Origin: Acanthochlamys bracteata
Lineage: Eukaryota > Streptophyta > Magnoliopsida > Pandanales > Velloziaceae
Assembly (NCBI GenBank): GCA_019914995.1
Contig: CM034137.1
Span: 3,348,001-3,412,000 of the forward strand
Length of the DNA stretch: 64,000 nucleotides
Direction: 5' to 3'
Part shown: piece after piece, positions 47,499 through 58,949 of the stretch
Position numbering within the stretch: position 1 is the stretch's first letter
How the letters are laid out: the number at the start of each line of letters is the position of its first letter
Notes under the pieces: model-generated
Database searches by the model: none
The model's input: the letters and a program-made list of their open reading frames with translations, nothing else
Told to the model about the DNA's origin: nothing
Translations under genes and position numbers: made by a program

Positions 47499-48820
47499 GT
47501 TGAAATGAGTGCATAGCTATGTGTTGTCATACATATAGAGGCATGTGATCATATAAACAGCATTTAGTCGAGTGTCTAGCATAAGCATATATGGTCATCC
47601 ATGAGCTTGAGACATTAACTACATATGCACAATTTATGTAGTAACATGGTATAATAACTTCATAAAAGTAGTAGATTTCTTTGTCCTATATTTTATATTA
47701 TCGTATTCTGCTAGGAACTGAGTCGGCATGGGACGATTCAGGACTTAGTAGAATCTAATCTAATATATCCTTGCATTTGTTGCATTCAGAATATCGATAT
47801 AATAATTAAGTAGTGCATTAATAATCTTAATTGGAGCATCCTGATTTTCATCTCAATAGGATTTAGCACAACCTTTTCTTTCTTTGGCTTTCCCCAGATA
47901 ATACATGGTTTAGCTGAAGTTAGTGGATTCCGACTATCGTGATCCGGAGTAACGTAATGAGGGTACGTCCGCGTATTTTCATATTTCATTTAAATGGCTC
48001 TGTAACACTCATGGAATTGTATTGTTCTTGTTATTGTCTGTAGATTATCAACTTGATAGCTAATTGCTTATTTAATATTTTCGGCGTTGCTGACATTTAT
48101 TACTGAAGGTAGCGGTTGTATAAAATGGCTACGTCTTTTGTGTGTTTTATTTCTCATTATTGCTAATAAGAATTTATGGTATTGTGGTTTAATTGTTGAG
48201 TTTTTCTCTTGAATCTATAAAGAAGCTTCTATCAAAATTTTTGACAATTCTTATACGTATTGTCCTGAAGTTAGCCTTTAGCAAGCTTACTGGATTGGAT
48301 CGAGTATGGCTTTTGTTTGGGCTTGGAATAATTTAACCTCCACTAAGTTTATTCCCTTTTTTCATTGAAATATGAGGTACACATCTTAAAACTAATATAC
48401 GCAAATGTTTGTAAAATCAATGACATTATATAATCAGGAATTTATAAAAGCTATTATTCAGTCACATCTAGTACCCCAAAAGGTTTTCAACTTCATATGT
48501 CATGCTTAACTAGTTTACTTCATATATTAAGAAAGTAATCACGAAGAAAAGGATTAACTGATATTTGGACTAGTAAGTAGATAACATGTTTACAAGATGT
48601 AGCAGTCAAAATGCTCAAGAAAAGGAAGATCCAAAGCTGCTTTAAAAGGATAACATACATATCTAGAGGTGAGAATTTTATTTCCTAAGATGAGACAATT
48701 AAAGAATCCTCTCCGTTCTGAGCATAAAAGATATCGCTGATATGATCTTTTGACATGTCATCTTCGTATTTTTTGTCATGTCACTTTTTTTAGGACTTTC
48801 TTATTTCTTCCACATCATCT
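46669..48820. other. Intergenic DNA with a (TG)n(TA)n microsatellite
   Basis: No gene was recognised. A (TG)(TA) dinucleotide tract lies at about 47469-47498. Around 47260-47420, words such as GATTCGACC, GGTTGATACAAAATTGATC and AATTAAATG resemble interiors of the element family at 42799-43599. The final part may be upstream retroelement sequence of the Ty1/copia remnant that follows. Confidence 0.35.
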
Positions 48821-48824
48821 ATAG

Positions 48825-49969
48825 ATGTTTAGTTCTTCTAAACCCCCTGTTCAGCATTCTAGTGTCTCTATTGGTTCAACTCATTTGCTTTCCTCTTATG
48901 CTACAGTCCATTCTATAATGACTCCGATGATCGCACATGAGGATCCTACATGTTCTTTTCCTACTTTGAGTTTATCATTTTCACCATCATCACCATCCAC
49001 GTATAAGGAAGCTATAGAGACCATCGATTTATTGACTTGGTTGGGTTACTCGAACTTGCCGGTCGCAAATGCCTTGGACCATTAGAGACGAACTGCTCCA
49101 CAATAGTCGCAAAAGCCTTCAAAGATCAGCCTAGCATGACAGCTGCCGCGACCAGTTTCTGGTGGTCGCTCAAAGTTTTTGCGATTGGTTTATCGTTGTT
49201 GTGATTGTCTTTTTTGGTTGCAAATTCATCTCTATATTATAGTGGAAGTTCTGTTCTTTTTAGCAGACAGATAATTAGAATGTTGTCCCACTTTCAGAGT
49301 GAGTTTAGCATGCTACTTGCAAGTGGCTTTTTAAGATTAAATATAAAAATAATGGATTAATTGAGTGACATAAGGCTCATCTTATTGCTTAGGGTTTTAC
49401 TCAGGAATATAGGATTGACTTAATGAGAATTTGCTCGTGCGGGTCACATGATCAAAGTGCTTACTTTACTGCTATTGCTATCGTACAATGGTGGTTTATT
49501 TATCATATGGATGTGAAGAATGTATATGTTCGCAGTATATTATCTAAAATTATTTATATGCAGCTCCCTATAGATCTCTATACTCCGTTAGGTTATGTAT
49601 GTCATCCTTTTCGTGCTATTTATAAACTTAAACAGACTCCTAAAACTTATTTTGAGTGTTTTCGAGGGGCCATCATAGCGACAGACTTTCAGCAGATTTC
49701 TTAATATCACATTTTATTTGCGCAGTCATCACAAAGGGGTGAAAACTTTTGTTATTATATGTTAATAATATGATTATCACGCGAGATGATTGAGCAAAAA
49801 TAGTAGTAACTTAAAGACATCTTCGTCGGTGGTTTGAAATGAAAGATCTTGATAATTTGTCTTTTTTTTTGTTTCAAACGTTACTTAAGATGATAGAGGG
49901 TATTATTTCTCAATAAAATACCTCAGATATTGTCTAGCAGATAAGTAAGACATATAATACTCTTATAAA
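48825..49969 (+). pseudogene. Ty1/copia polyprotein remains, left part
   Basis: The segment 48825-49085 reads like the spacer after integrase and ends in the copia string TYKEAI...NALDH. Further on, RT motifs are clear though decayed: LIA.GFTQEY.ID, then IYHMDVKNVYVRS, IIYMQLPIDLY, GYVCHPFRAIYKLKQTPKTY. Canonical copia RT has MDVKNAFLNG and LYGLKQAPRAW at these places. The RT then breaks down in stops and ends where the Harbinger element begins at 49970. It continues on the other side at 57703. Confidence 0.78.
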
Positions 49970-50847
49970 GGGCGTGTTTCAAATGTCCGTAACTGAGTTA
50001 CGTGAAAGTGAAAAGTGGGAAGTGAAGTTTCTTGAAAAATGAGTTGGAAGTATAGTTCAGTTTTTGTGTTTCAATTGATTTTGGAAGTGGATTGAAATTG
50101 GAGTTCAGATTTTGTGTTTCAATTACTTTTGGAAGTGTTGAAAATAAAGTTCAATTTTGTGTGTTTCAATTGCATCTGAAAATAGAACTAAACTAAATTA
50201 AAAGTGATATAATATTATAAATAAAAATAATAAATCTAGCTAATTATTTTTTAGATAAGATTTAATCATATCTACCTATATAAAATTTAATAATTTTATA
50301 CCTACTCAATTAACAAAATACTTATATATTATATACTAAATTTATTATTTAAATATATAATTTTTGAATAATAATAATAACAATACAAATAGCAAATTTA
50401 TAAGTATGATTTATAACAAAATATAACCAAATAAAAAAATTAGCAATATAACATTAACTGACACAAAATATATCAAACTTATATTACGTAATATTATCAA
50501 TACTTGCTAGAAAATATATTACACATGACTAAAACTAACATCAAAATTGACATTACAATTTGACAAACCACATAATATATCATATTTATATTATAATTAT
50601 ATTACAATATACATACCACAAAATATATAATAATTTTAAACACTAATATTACATTTGACATTATAATATTATATGCCACAAAATATATCAGACGGTATTA
50701 CACTAACGTTCCATATCTCCTACATCAAAATAACACATTTCACATAACATATATTTACAAAAAGCATAACACAAACTTAACACTTAGGTTTCCATTCAGT
50801 GGCCACAAAATATGTCATCCAACTTTTTCGTGACTCATCATCTCTTG

Positions 50848-52488
50848 TGTTAGAAATACAAGGATAATTTTGATGATAACAAAGAATTAAGAACTATGAT
50901 TTATATAAGACTAATAATCTGAAAACAAGTCTGCAGGATTAGACAAACAAAGATCATTTAATTTACAGCAGACAAAAACAGCCATCATACAGCCAACTGT
51001 TATGCTACTACATACTGGACAGAGGACAGCACACGGGACAGAGGATGCCACAGCCACATCACAGTCAGCTGCTCGACTGCTTGAAGCGGGACAGAGAACA
51101 GCATACGGGACAGAGGATGCCACAGCTAAATAACAGCCAACTGCTATGCTGCTACTGAAGCAGGACAGAGAACAACATACGGGACAGAGGATGCAACAGC
51201 CACATTACAGTCAGTTGTTTGGCTACTGAAGCATATGCAGACTTCTCTGTTTCGGGACAGACCCATATGTTCAACGGCAACGAAGTTTCCCTTGCCTTCA
51301 AAAATCACCTGCACTCACAACGGACTGAAGGACTTCAAACAGAAGATTTACAAGAGCTAGAATCATCTTCACTTTCACACAAAAGGGAAGCTCAATAATC
51401 AAGGAAAGAAAGCAGTCAAAGTCCTTGATCAGTCAAGCGGTCAACTTGCACTGCATTTATTATGGACATACCATATCAATTCATCAGCTCACCGAAATTC
51501 AAACAGAAGCTTAGCTGAATTAAGCACTCAACCGTTAGCAGCAAATTCAAATTTCTTCAACGCATTCAATGCAACAAAGACTTGCACAAACACAGCTGAA
51601 GAACCACTGGACAACACCATTTCTTATCTGACGTGAAGAACCGAGCGCCAACAGCAACGTTCCTCGACGGCTCCTGCACAGGAAAGATGCTCTATAAAAA
51701 GGGAGTCACAGCAATGAGGAAACAGTGGAGAAATAAAGAAAAACAGGGAGAGAACATAAAGAAAACAGAAGTAGAGAGAACCCAAGCAAAAAAAAAAAAC
51801 AGAGATATCCAAGAACTCTACTACTCTACACAAAAACTCCCACTGCCGGTCACGAACTTGACTACTCCACACAAACAAATCTTGCTGCAAATCATACTGA
51901 AGAAATCTCTCAGCAATCTCTCCGATCATCTCATCTGAATCACTGCTTAAACACTCAACATTCATGAGATAGATCCTGCACTCAATACTTGTTTATTTTC
52001 TTGTAACTTGTCACTTACAGTGTAAAGGTGGTGCTAGATGCACCGGTAAAGGAAGCTCAGGTAGAGCTTGGTGTAAGCTCTTAGACCTTGTAATAGTGCT
52101 AGCAAATCAGCCAGGGGGACAGGCGTGTCCAGGAGGCTGGTAGGGGTTGTCTTGGCGAAGAAACCCGGTAGAGTATGTGTGCTTGGCGAAGCACTTCGCT
52201 CTAGGTGTATTTGTAGCTTATTAAAGGTCTAGTGAAGCTTTGGCTCTGGTGATAGAGCGACCGTGGATGTAGGCAAAGGGATTTTGCCGAACCACGTTAA
52301 ATACCCTGAGCACTACTCTTTGTTACTTCTGTCAGTAAACACACTAACTCTTCTGTCTGCAGGTTACAGCATAGACACAGCCGGCTGATAGCTCTCTGCC
52401 AGTAGGATAACAAACTTAACGAAATTTTTTATAGACTAACTCAATTCACCCCTCCCCTCTTGAGTTAATCTTGCAGGAATATCTAACA
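50848..52488 (+). mobile_element. Solo LTR, 1,641 bp, inside the Harbinger element
   Basis: It starts TGTTAGAAATAC and ends GAATATCTAACA, so the termini are TGTTAGA/TCTAACA inverted repeats. The flanks carry an exact 5-bp duplication, TCTTG, at 50843-50847 and 52489-52493. ATTTTGATGATAACAAAG at the start and AACTCAATTCACCCCTCCCC near the end are typical of plant Ty1/copia LTRs (SIRE/Tork-like). No internal retroelement sequence is present, so it arose by LTR-LTR recombination. A tandem repeat of about 73 bp, three units, lies at about 51010-51235 (CGGGACAGAGGATGCCACAGC at 51035, 51106 and 51180). Confidence 0.9.
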
Positions 52489-52580
52489 TCTTGCAAGAAA
52501 CATTCGAGCCTTTATGTCATCTCGCATTAGATGCTCAAAAGCTTGCTCAATTTGATCGTCAATGAATCTCCTTTTAACTT

Positions 52581-53434
52581 CTAGAGAGCATCAAAAATAG
52601 CTTTGCCGTAATCTCTATTCAGAGCTGCACTAATTGCATCAGCCATTCTATTGACCCCAGCAATCAAAGCTAATAAAGATGATTCGTTGACATGTCCACG
52701 TTTACCCTTTTCTTTGACATTAGTAGTAAATGAAGGGTATGGAAAAGACGGTATACCAGGACAAGTACTCGAAGATGATTGTGAATGCTCTTTTATGTTA
52801 TCAGTGACATCATTTCCCGAATAATGACTTTGCTGGCCACTTTCAGGAGTTGACTCGTGCAATTCATCAAACATTGGAAATGCTAAGTCACCAATGGCTT
52901 CATCATTGCCACAAATCAATCGAAGTTCCTCCATCTTACGAATAGGCTGGTTGATATATGGTCGCAGCTTGGGCTTACTCTGCATTTCATAAAAAACACT
53001 GTAATATATTTAAAAAAAAGAAAATCAAAATAGTAAATAAAATAATAGTCTATTACCTGAAGAAGGTCCTTCTCTGTTTTTTTATCCAACACAATCATTT
53101 GTAACTCATCATTCCACCCAGCACCGGATAGGTTAAGCACGTACTTAATATCTGACCATCTCCTCCTTAGAGTGCGATAATGATTTTCCACGTGTTGGGT
53201 GGTATAATCAGTATGAAATACCTCATTGATATACCGGGCAGTGCTACAAAATGTTTGCCTTTTGAAACCCTTATCGACTTTCTTTCCCTTGCGGCACTGT
53301 TCAACAAGAAACTCTATTAATTTATCAGTATGCTCTATTGTCCATCTTTTATTTGGAGTGCCCTTTTTTGGCGGTCGTCCACTTGAAGTAGACAAATCAG
53401 ATTCTGGTGGTTGTGACATCTGCTGAACTATCAT
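52581..53434 (-). CDS. Harbinger accessory protein with Myb/SANT-like domain (ORF1)
   Basis: In PIF/Harbinger elements the Myb/SANT-like protein binds the transposon ends and helps the transposase enter the nucleus. Exon 1 is 53057-53434 and exon 2 is 52581-52979 (CTTCAG/GTAATAG...ATGCAG/AGTAAG, phase 0), 258 codons without a stop. A Ser/Pro-rich start and a basic patch (GRPPKKGTPNKRW) lead into the domain, WTIEHTDKLIEFLVEQCRKG then VENHYRTLRRRWSDIKYVL, with spaced Trp and aromatic residues. The C-terminal part ends early at a TAG. Just beyond, another frame reads RRFIDDQIEQAFEHLMRDD, so a frameshift near 52585 has removed the original end. The lost end also continues across the solo LTR. Protein-coding potential otherwise looks intact; expression is unknown. 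Confidence 0.8.
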
Positions 53435-53627
53435 TCAAAACACAAATATTATAAAATTATACGATATTCACTATAATAAAAGTAAACTTCAATTACAAAA
53501 ATAAATTCGTAAATCATATAAATTAACTGTAAATTATCGAAAAAGATCACTACAAGATAAGTTCGATTATATTCGCTACATAATAAGTTCGATGACATAA
53601 GCGAGTTCACTCAATAAATACAATACT

Positions 53628-54988
53628 CTAATACCTCCTAGTATAATCATTCCACATGTCCGTAGCGATCTTGTCCCTTAGATCCTGCCACTGTTTACTC
53701 TCAAGACGCTGCTCTCTATAAGTTTTACTACTAAAATTTTGGGTATCATATTCATACTCATCATATATACTTTGATCATTCAATAATCTGTCATTTGGAT
53801 CAACACCCAAAATATAATTGTGTAGTACACAACAAGCTAAAACAGATTGTACTTGCACTTTGAATGAATAATAAGGATATTGGCTAATCATTCGAAAGCG
53901 ACCCTTCAGTAATGCAAAAGCTCTCTCAATAGTGCTACGTAAAGCAGAGTGACGAAAATTGAACAACTCCTGGGGATTCTCTGGTCTCCTACCAATAACT
54001 TCTTTCAAATGGTATCGCACACCACGATATGGAGAAAGAAAACCAGGCATAGTTGTATAATCCGTATCAACAAGATAGAACTTACCTACACTCAGCAAAA
54101 TAAATGCTCTTTACTTATATGGCTCATATGAATATTTATTTCATAAATGAAATATTTTTTAAAACAAAAAACCTGGTGGGACAAGTAATCCACTCGGTGA
54201 AGGACGAATCAAAGCATCCCTTAGGACCGTAAAGTCATTAGCTGATCCTTCCCAACCAGCTAAGACATATGTAAATCTCATATCAGGACTACAACTTGCT
54301 AAAGACATTTTGAGTAACACCTTTTCTTCCTCGAAAACGTGCTGTAATTTCATAAGGCACTCTTGCCTATATATGTGTACCATCAATCATGCCAATGCAA
54401 TCCTATAGAATGTGATGAAATAAATTATGTGAGTTTAATTTTTGTAACATATCCATAAATATACAATATGTACAAAGACAATAATTGTACCTTAAAATAC
54501 GGATACCAATCGTCATTCAACTGAATGATTGGATTTTCATTTGGAAAGGACTGTGACACGTATCTATATTTTAGCGATAAAACTGCTGCAAGAACTTTAT
54601 GAAAACAGCGACAGACCCACCAGCCAGATCTAACGAAATCAAGTCGCACAGCCCTATTGGTTCAGTTATGCCCAAGAATATGAAAAAACAATGCAAGTTG
54701 CTCTTCAACCATGGCATATTGAGAGTCCTTTAGTGTATGATTTTCACGCATCATTTGCGCAAGCGTAATAAAAGCACGTGCATCCATTCTAAGATAAGAC
54801 ATACAGGTTTGTACTCCTTCAGCTAATATTCTCACTAGATGAGTTGTCCTATCTAAGCGTCTAAGTATAGAAGGCTCTCGGCTAATATGACTATGTCTTT
54901 CCATCAACTCATGGAGAATGCATACCACAACAACCATGGTTACATACACTGCACTGTAAGCCACGATTTCAATATCTTGCTGATCCAT
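53628..54988 (-). pseudogene. Harbinger DDE transposase, broken
   Basis: Harbinger transposases (HARBI1/ALP1-like) cut and paste the element through a DDE triad. Three exons are deduced: 54491-54988, 54173-54402 and 53628-54085, with GT-AG junctions PYFK/DCIGMIDGTH and LVPP/GKFYLVD. The triad positions are still visible: Asp in IDGTH, Asp in FYLVDTDY, and Glu in STIERAFALLKGRF. The strings TYVLAGWEGSANDFTVLRDA and FRMISQYPYYSFKVQVQSVL are also typical. It is disabled by TGA at 54664-54662 (after LGHN), TAG at 54369-54367 (after GTHI), and a one-base-type frameshift near 54300. The C-terminal exon is clean. Confidence 0.88.
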
Positions 54989-57574
54989 TTTCTATTGTAA
55001 TAACTCACTGAAATAAAAAAAAATTACTGCATTAATAATGTGAGTCGTGGGTAAATAAAAATACATGCAATAAGTGTTTAAATATAATGCATTATATGTA
55101 GACAGAATATAATATCTAACAATACAATTAAAACGTATCTATTTATTTTTTGAAAACTCTTATACAAAAATTCTACAGAAATCATCATCTCATAAAAGAT
55201 AACATTGTAATAACAAAATCAGTAATATTTATACATTTAGCATCCCAACATACCTGTTCGGATCTGTTTGAAATACTGTAACTATTTGGTCTTCTAATGC
55301 GTGCAGCTTCAGCCTGCCTACATTAACACATACAACGGCAATTAACTAGTGTATGAAAAGAAATACATCAACATATACTAAGCCAACAATTTGAATCTTC
55401 AATAGCTCAGCAATAACTAGCAAAGTTATACTTGATTACTGGAATCTATATAAAAGTCTCCTAAATTTTGATAACAGTTGTATTAAAAAGGAGATTATTA
55501 AGGCTTACATATACTAAACATTCTCTATTATCTGCATACAATCTCTGAAGCTCTTACCGCACTAGCTAAACTTTATTTCTTTAAGAAAGGCTGTTTAAAT
55601 CTTAGCTTCCATAGCCAATCAACTTAACGACATCCAACAGGCCCACATCCAACACGCTTCTCAAGCCAAGACCAACCTGCCAATCAACTGGAAGAGACCT
55701 CTTAAGTACCACTATTGTATTTATAAGACCCACAACCAACCTCTTCATCTACAATGGGCTTCTGGCTCTCTTACATCATTCATTAATCTCTTAACTTGGA
55801 CATAGTTATCTACAGGAGCAACTATGTAATAAGAGTGGAATATGATTGTCTACAACTTTATTTAAGTAGCCAACACACCCTACAGCGATAACATGATACT
55901 ATTACTTTTCCAACTTCAGTTTATATAGTGAAGTAAAACATTAAAAAACTAAAGATTATAACATTACAAATTCCATAATCCGGCAGCAATAAATTTACAA
56001 ACTGACAAAATTAAAAAACAAGCAACTTCTAAGAAACAAGACTCATTGAAGAGCTGGTTAGATAAATAACTTGGCAAATCTATCAAAAAGAAGTAGGGAC
56101 ATCTACACAACTGAATATTCTTTAATGTGAAGACAACAATATAGATAGTAAACAAAAATGCAAGGCTCAACAAGACAACATAAAAGGACAGACAACTTTC
56201 TTGTTGCTTTCAATAATTAAATCAAGAAAAGAGAAAAAGAATAGGATACATCTCACTTATGTTTCTTCTTCTTTAAGTCATCTAGTCATAGTAGCAACCA
56301 ATTAAAGACATCAACAGAATATGACAGCAACTCAGTTGGGATAGATTAACATGTAAGTAGAAATTATTGAAGAAGGTAATGCCAAACAAGCTCTGTTGGA
56401 AGTAAGCATTCGATAAGAGTGGAAACACATGCTAGCTAACTAAAGACTAACAAGAATGCATTCACAAGAAAATCAAATGAATTACTAATACAAATGTAAT
56501 GACCAAAGCTACAACTATTAAAAAATGGAGGGATTAGTGCACAAAGAGAGTCAAGCCAAAACAGTCATAAAATGGCATAAGATTTTCATTTACCGTGACA
56601 TATTCAGTATCATTTTGCTCCAAGCAAAAGGCAGTTTTCATCAAGCAACCAAACACTACTTTCCCACAAAATCATCATAAAATTACATCCACAAGCTAGA
56701 TAACTCAACCTAACATCTATTTCCCAAAAAAAAAAAAAAAAAAAACAACAGAAAAAAAATCCGTCGTGACTTTCAAACTGTCCTACTCAAAATACAAAAT
56801 CAAACTTTTCGAAGGTGAAAACAACAAGAAGAAGCGATACATAGCATATCCAATGAATTTAACATTTCATCACTTGGTTTTTATTTTAGAAAAAACAATT
56901 CAGACATTGGGTAGACAATAGAGATCATTAGACTTTCACCAAATTGCTAACACAATAAATCATTTCCTCGATCACCTTGTGGACCAATTAACAAAACAGA
57001 ACTTCAAAAATCATATTCTCTTAACAGTTGAGTAACTCTACTATTTATAATAAGTTGGATCAATCAATGCCTATAATCAAAAACGAAATTTTGTTTCAAC
57101 AAAGATTCATTCAGATCAAGAAAGAAATTCAACAAACAATTTTAAAAAAACGAGAATTCTCAGATCCGCACCTCACTTTGCTTCGAAAACAAGTACTCTA
57201 CTTGGAAGTTCTTGACAAATTTATCCTACAAGTAGATCACAACGTTGAGCAGTAGATCCCGTGAAAAACAAATATATTCTGTGAAAACGGAGGGAGATCT
57301 ACAATGCTAGACAGATCTAGCGAAAACCGGATGTACGACGTTTAGAGATTTACCGAAAGCCAACACGAAATAGATCTAGCGAAACGCTAGCGCTGGAGAG
57401 AAATGGCGAAGCTGACGAGGAGAAGATCGACGAAGTTGGAGAGGTGGCACGGAGTCGAGTGGAGAAGAAGAACCACAGAGCCGAGTGGAGAAGGAAAATG
57501 AAAAAAAAATAAAGTGAGTGGGAAGTGTGCTCGGTGGGAACGCAATAAATGAGAGGAACTGGAGTTACACGGGT

Positions 57575-57606
57575 GTTGAACTCGGAACTTCAGTTCCGAG
57601 TTCAAC
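57575..57606. repeat. Perfect palindrome in the sub-terminal region of the Harbinger right end
   Basis: GTTGAACTCGGAACT and AGTTCCGAGTTCAAC are exact 15-base inverted arms around a 2-base centre. A further CCGAGTTCAACGTA follows at once (57611-57624), making at least three copies of the GTTGAACTCGG word within 50 bases, about 100 bases from the right terminus. This is the kind of place where transposase or Myb proteins bind. Confidence 0.75.
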
Positions 57607-57702
57607 GTATCCGAGTTCAACGTACAAACTGAAACACGAAAAGTGCATGGAACTCCAATTCTGGCGGGAGAAACTGGAGTTCCACGCACTTGAAACACGC
57701 CC

Positions 57703-58330
57703 AAAGTTTCATTTGAAGGTTCGTCCCGCAAATACTGAGCCTCTAACATATCCTAAGCGGTACAAATGACTATTTTTTAATCAGTTTGTCTTTACTTCTC
57801 GATCAGTATATCATAGTGATTTACTTCAGATTCTTAAATATGTTCGATATACCATTATTCGATTATTTTTTATATATTTTATATCTAGTTTGGAGCTTCG
57901 CGCATTTTTAGATATAGATTTCTATTTATTTTTTAATAATTTGTGATCTCATGGCATAGCAAGAAACATGCAATGGTTGCATGCTCTTTTACATAACAAA
58001 TTATAGAGTATGGCTGCTATTGCTAAATAGATCATTTATGTACGCAATTATCTTTTGATATGGACATCACACCTACATGACTTACATCTTTTTAATTTGA
58101 CAACTAGATTGCTATTCAGACTATGATCAATCCAGTTATTAATAAACGAAACATTTGAGATCAATTATCATTTTGTTCGTGAACATTTTCTCTCATATAT
58201 TATTTCTTTACCACATATAACTTCTACTAATCAACTAAAAGATTTATTTACAAAGTCACATCTCACACCAAAATTTTAGTCATATTTTCCAAACTCATAT
58301 TGCTTGATTTAGGATGAGTTTAAGGGGTTG
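57703..58330 (+). pseudogene. Ty1/copia RNase H remains, right part of the split element
   Basis: After the Harbinger right end, copia RNase H and tail strings resume in degraded form. They include SDLLQILKYVRYT (canonical LRILRYLKGT), SSLELRAFLDID (canonical SLELRAFSDADW), a KHAMVA piece, TKHLRSI (canonical ERTKHIEID), and KDLFTKSHLTPKF. The last precedes the purine-rich tract GATGAGTTTAAGGGG near 58310-58327, where a 3' LTR (TGTGTTTGGGTTT...) may begin. Frames shift many times. This is the continuation of 48825-49969. Confidence 0.7.
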
Positions 58331-58949
58331 TGTTTGGGTTTATATAATGTGCCTATATTATTTTGATCTGTTTAATAATTTTTAGTACTATATTAATTAA
58401 GTTTGTTGTAAGATCTATTACTATAAGATATATATACGTATTATTAGATGTAAAATAATTATCATGAATTATGATATTTTTTCTCAATTCTAATTCGTTT
58501 CAGCAATCATGGAGCCTCTAAGAAAATTAATACTCCTACTACCAACTATAAGATGGTCGCTGAGAAAACTGGTTCATGTGCAAAAAAGGAGCTTTCAGAC
58601 AACCCGGAGCCAGGATGAGTACTTCCTATAATTGTATGTTGGGTGCATCTTGCTATTGTGTTTTGTACAAAAAACTAATATACGGTACATATATTAGACA
58701 AAAAGTTGTAACACGAATAGATTAATCAAGATGCTTTCAATTATGATTGGAGCACATTCAATTTTCAAAAGCACATTACCGATTAGTACAGAGCAAGTCC
58801 ACACATGATTTAAACTTCAAACAATCCTAAGCTGATATTTCCTAAACTTCAAACAATCTTAAGAAGATGCATTGGAGAATCAAGTATCATATTTAACACA
58901 CGACTTCGTACTATTTCTGTAACACTAAGCTCTCATTGCACATTTATGG

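Larger units (their letters stand above)
49970..57702 (-). mobile_element. PIF/Harbinger DNA transposon with both genes, 7.7 kb including a nested solo LTR
   Basis: The ends are GGGCGTGTTTCAAATG... on the left and, inverted, GGGCGTGTTTCAAGTG... on the right, identical for 13 bases and similar for about 30. AAA flanks both sides (49967-49969 and 57703-57705), a possible 3-bp target duplication. Inside, on the minus strand, are a DDE transposase gene (53628-54988, broken) and a Myb/SANT accessory gene (52581-53434). This is the two-gene layout of the superfamily. A solo LTR (50848-52488) lies in the left half. Without it and its duplication the element is about 6.1 kb. Long stretches at 55.0-57.3 kb are non-coding, with a poly(A) run of about 20 at 56727-56745. 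Confidence 0.87.
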
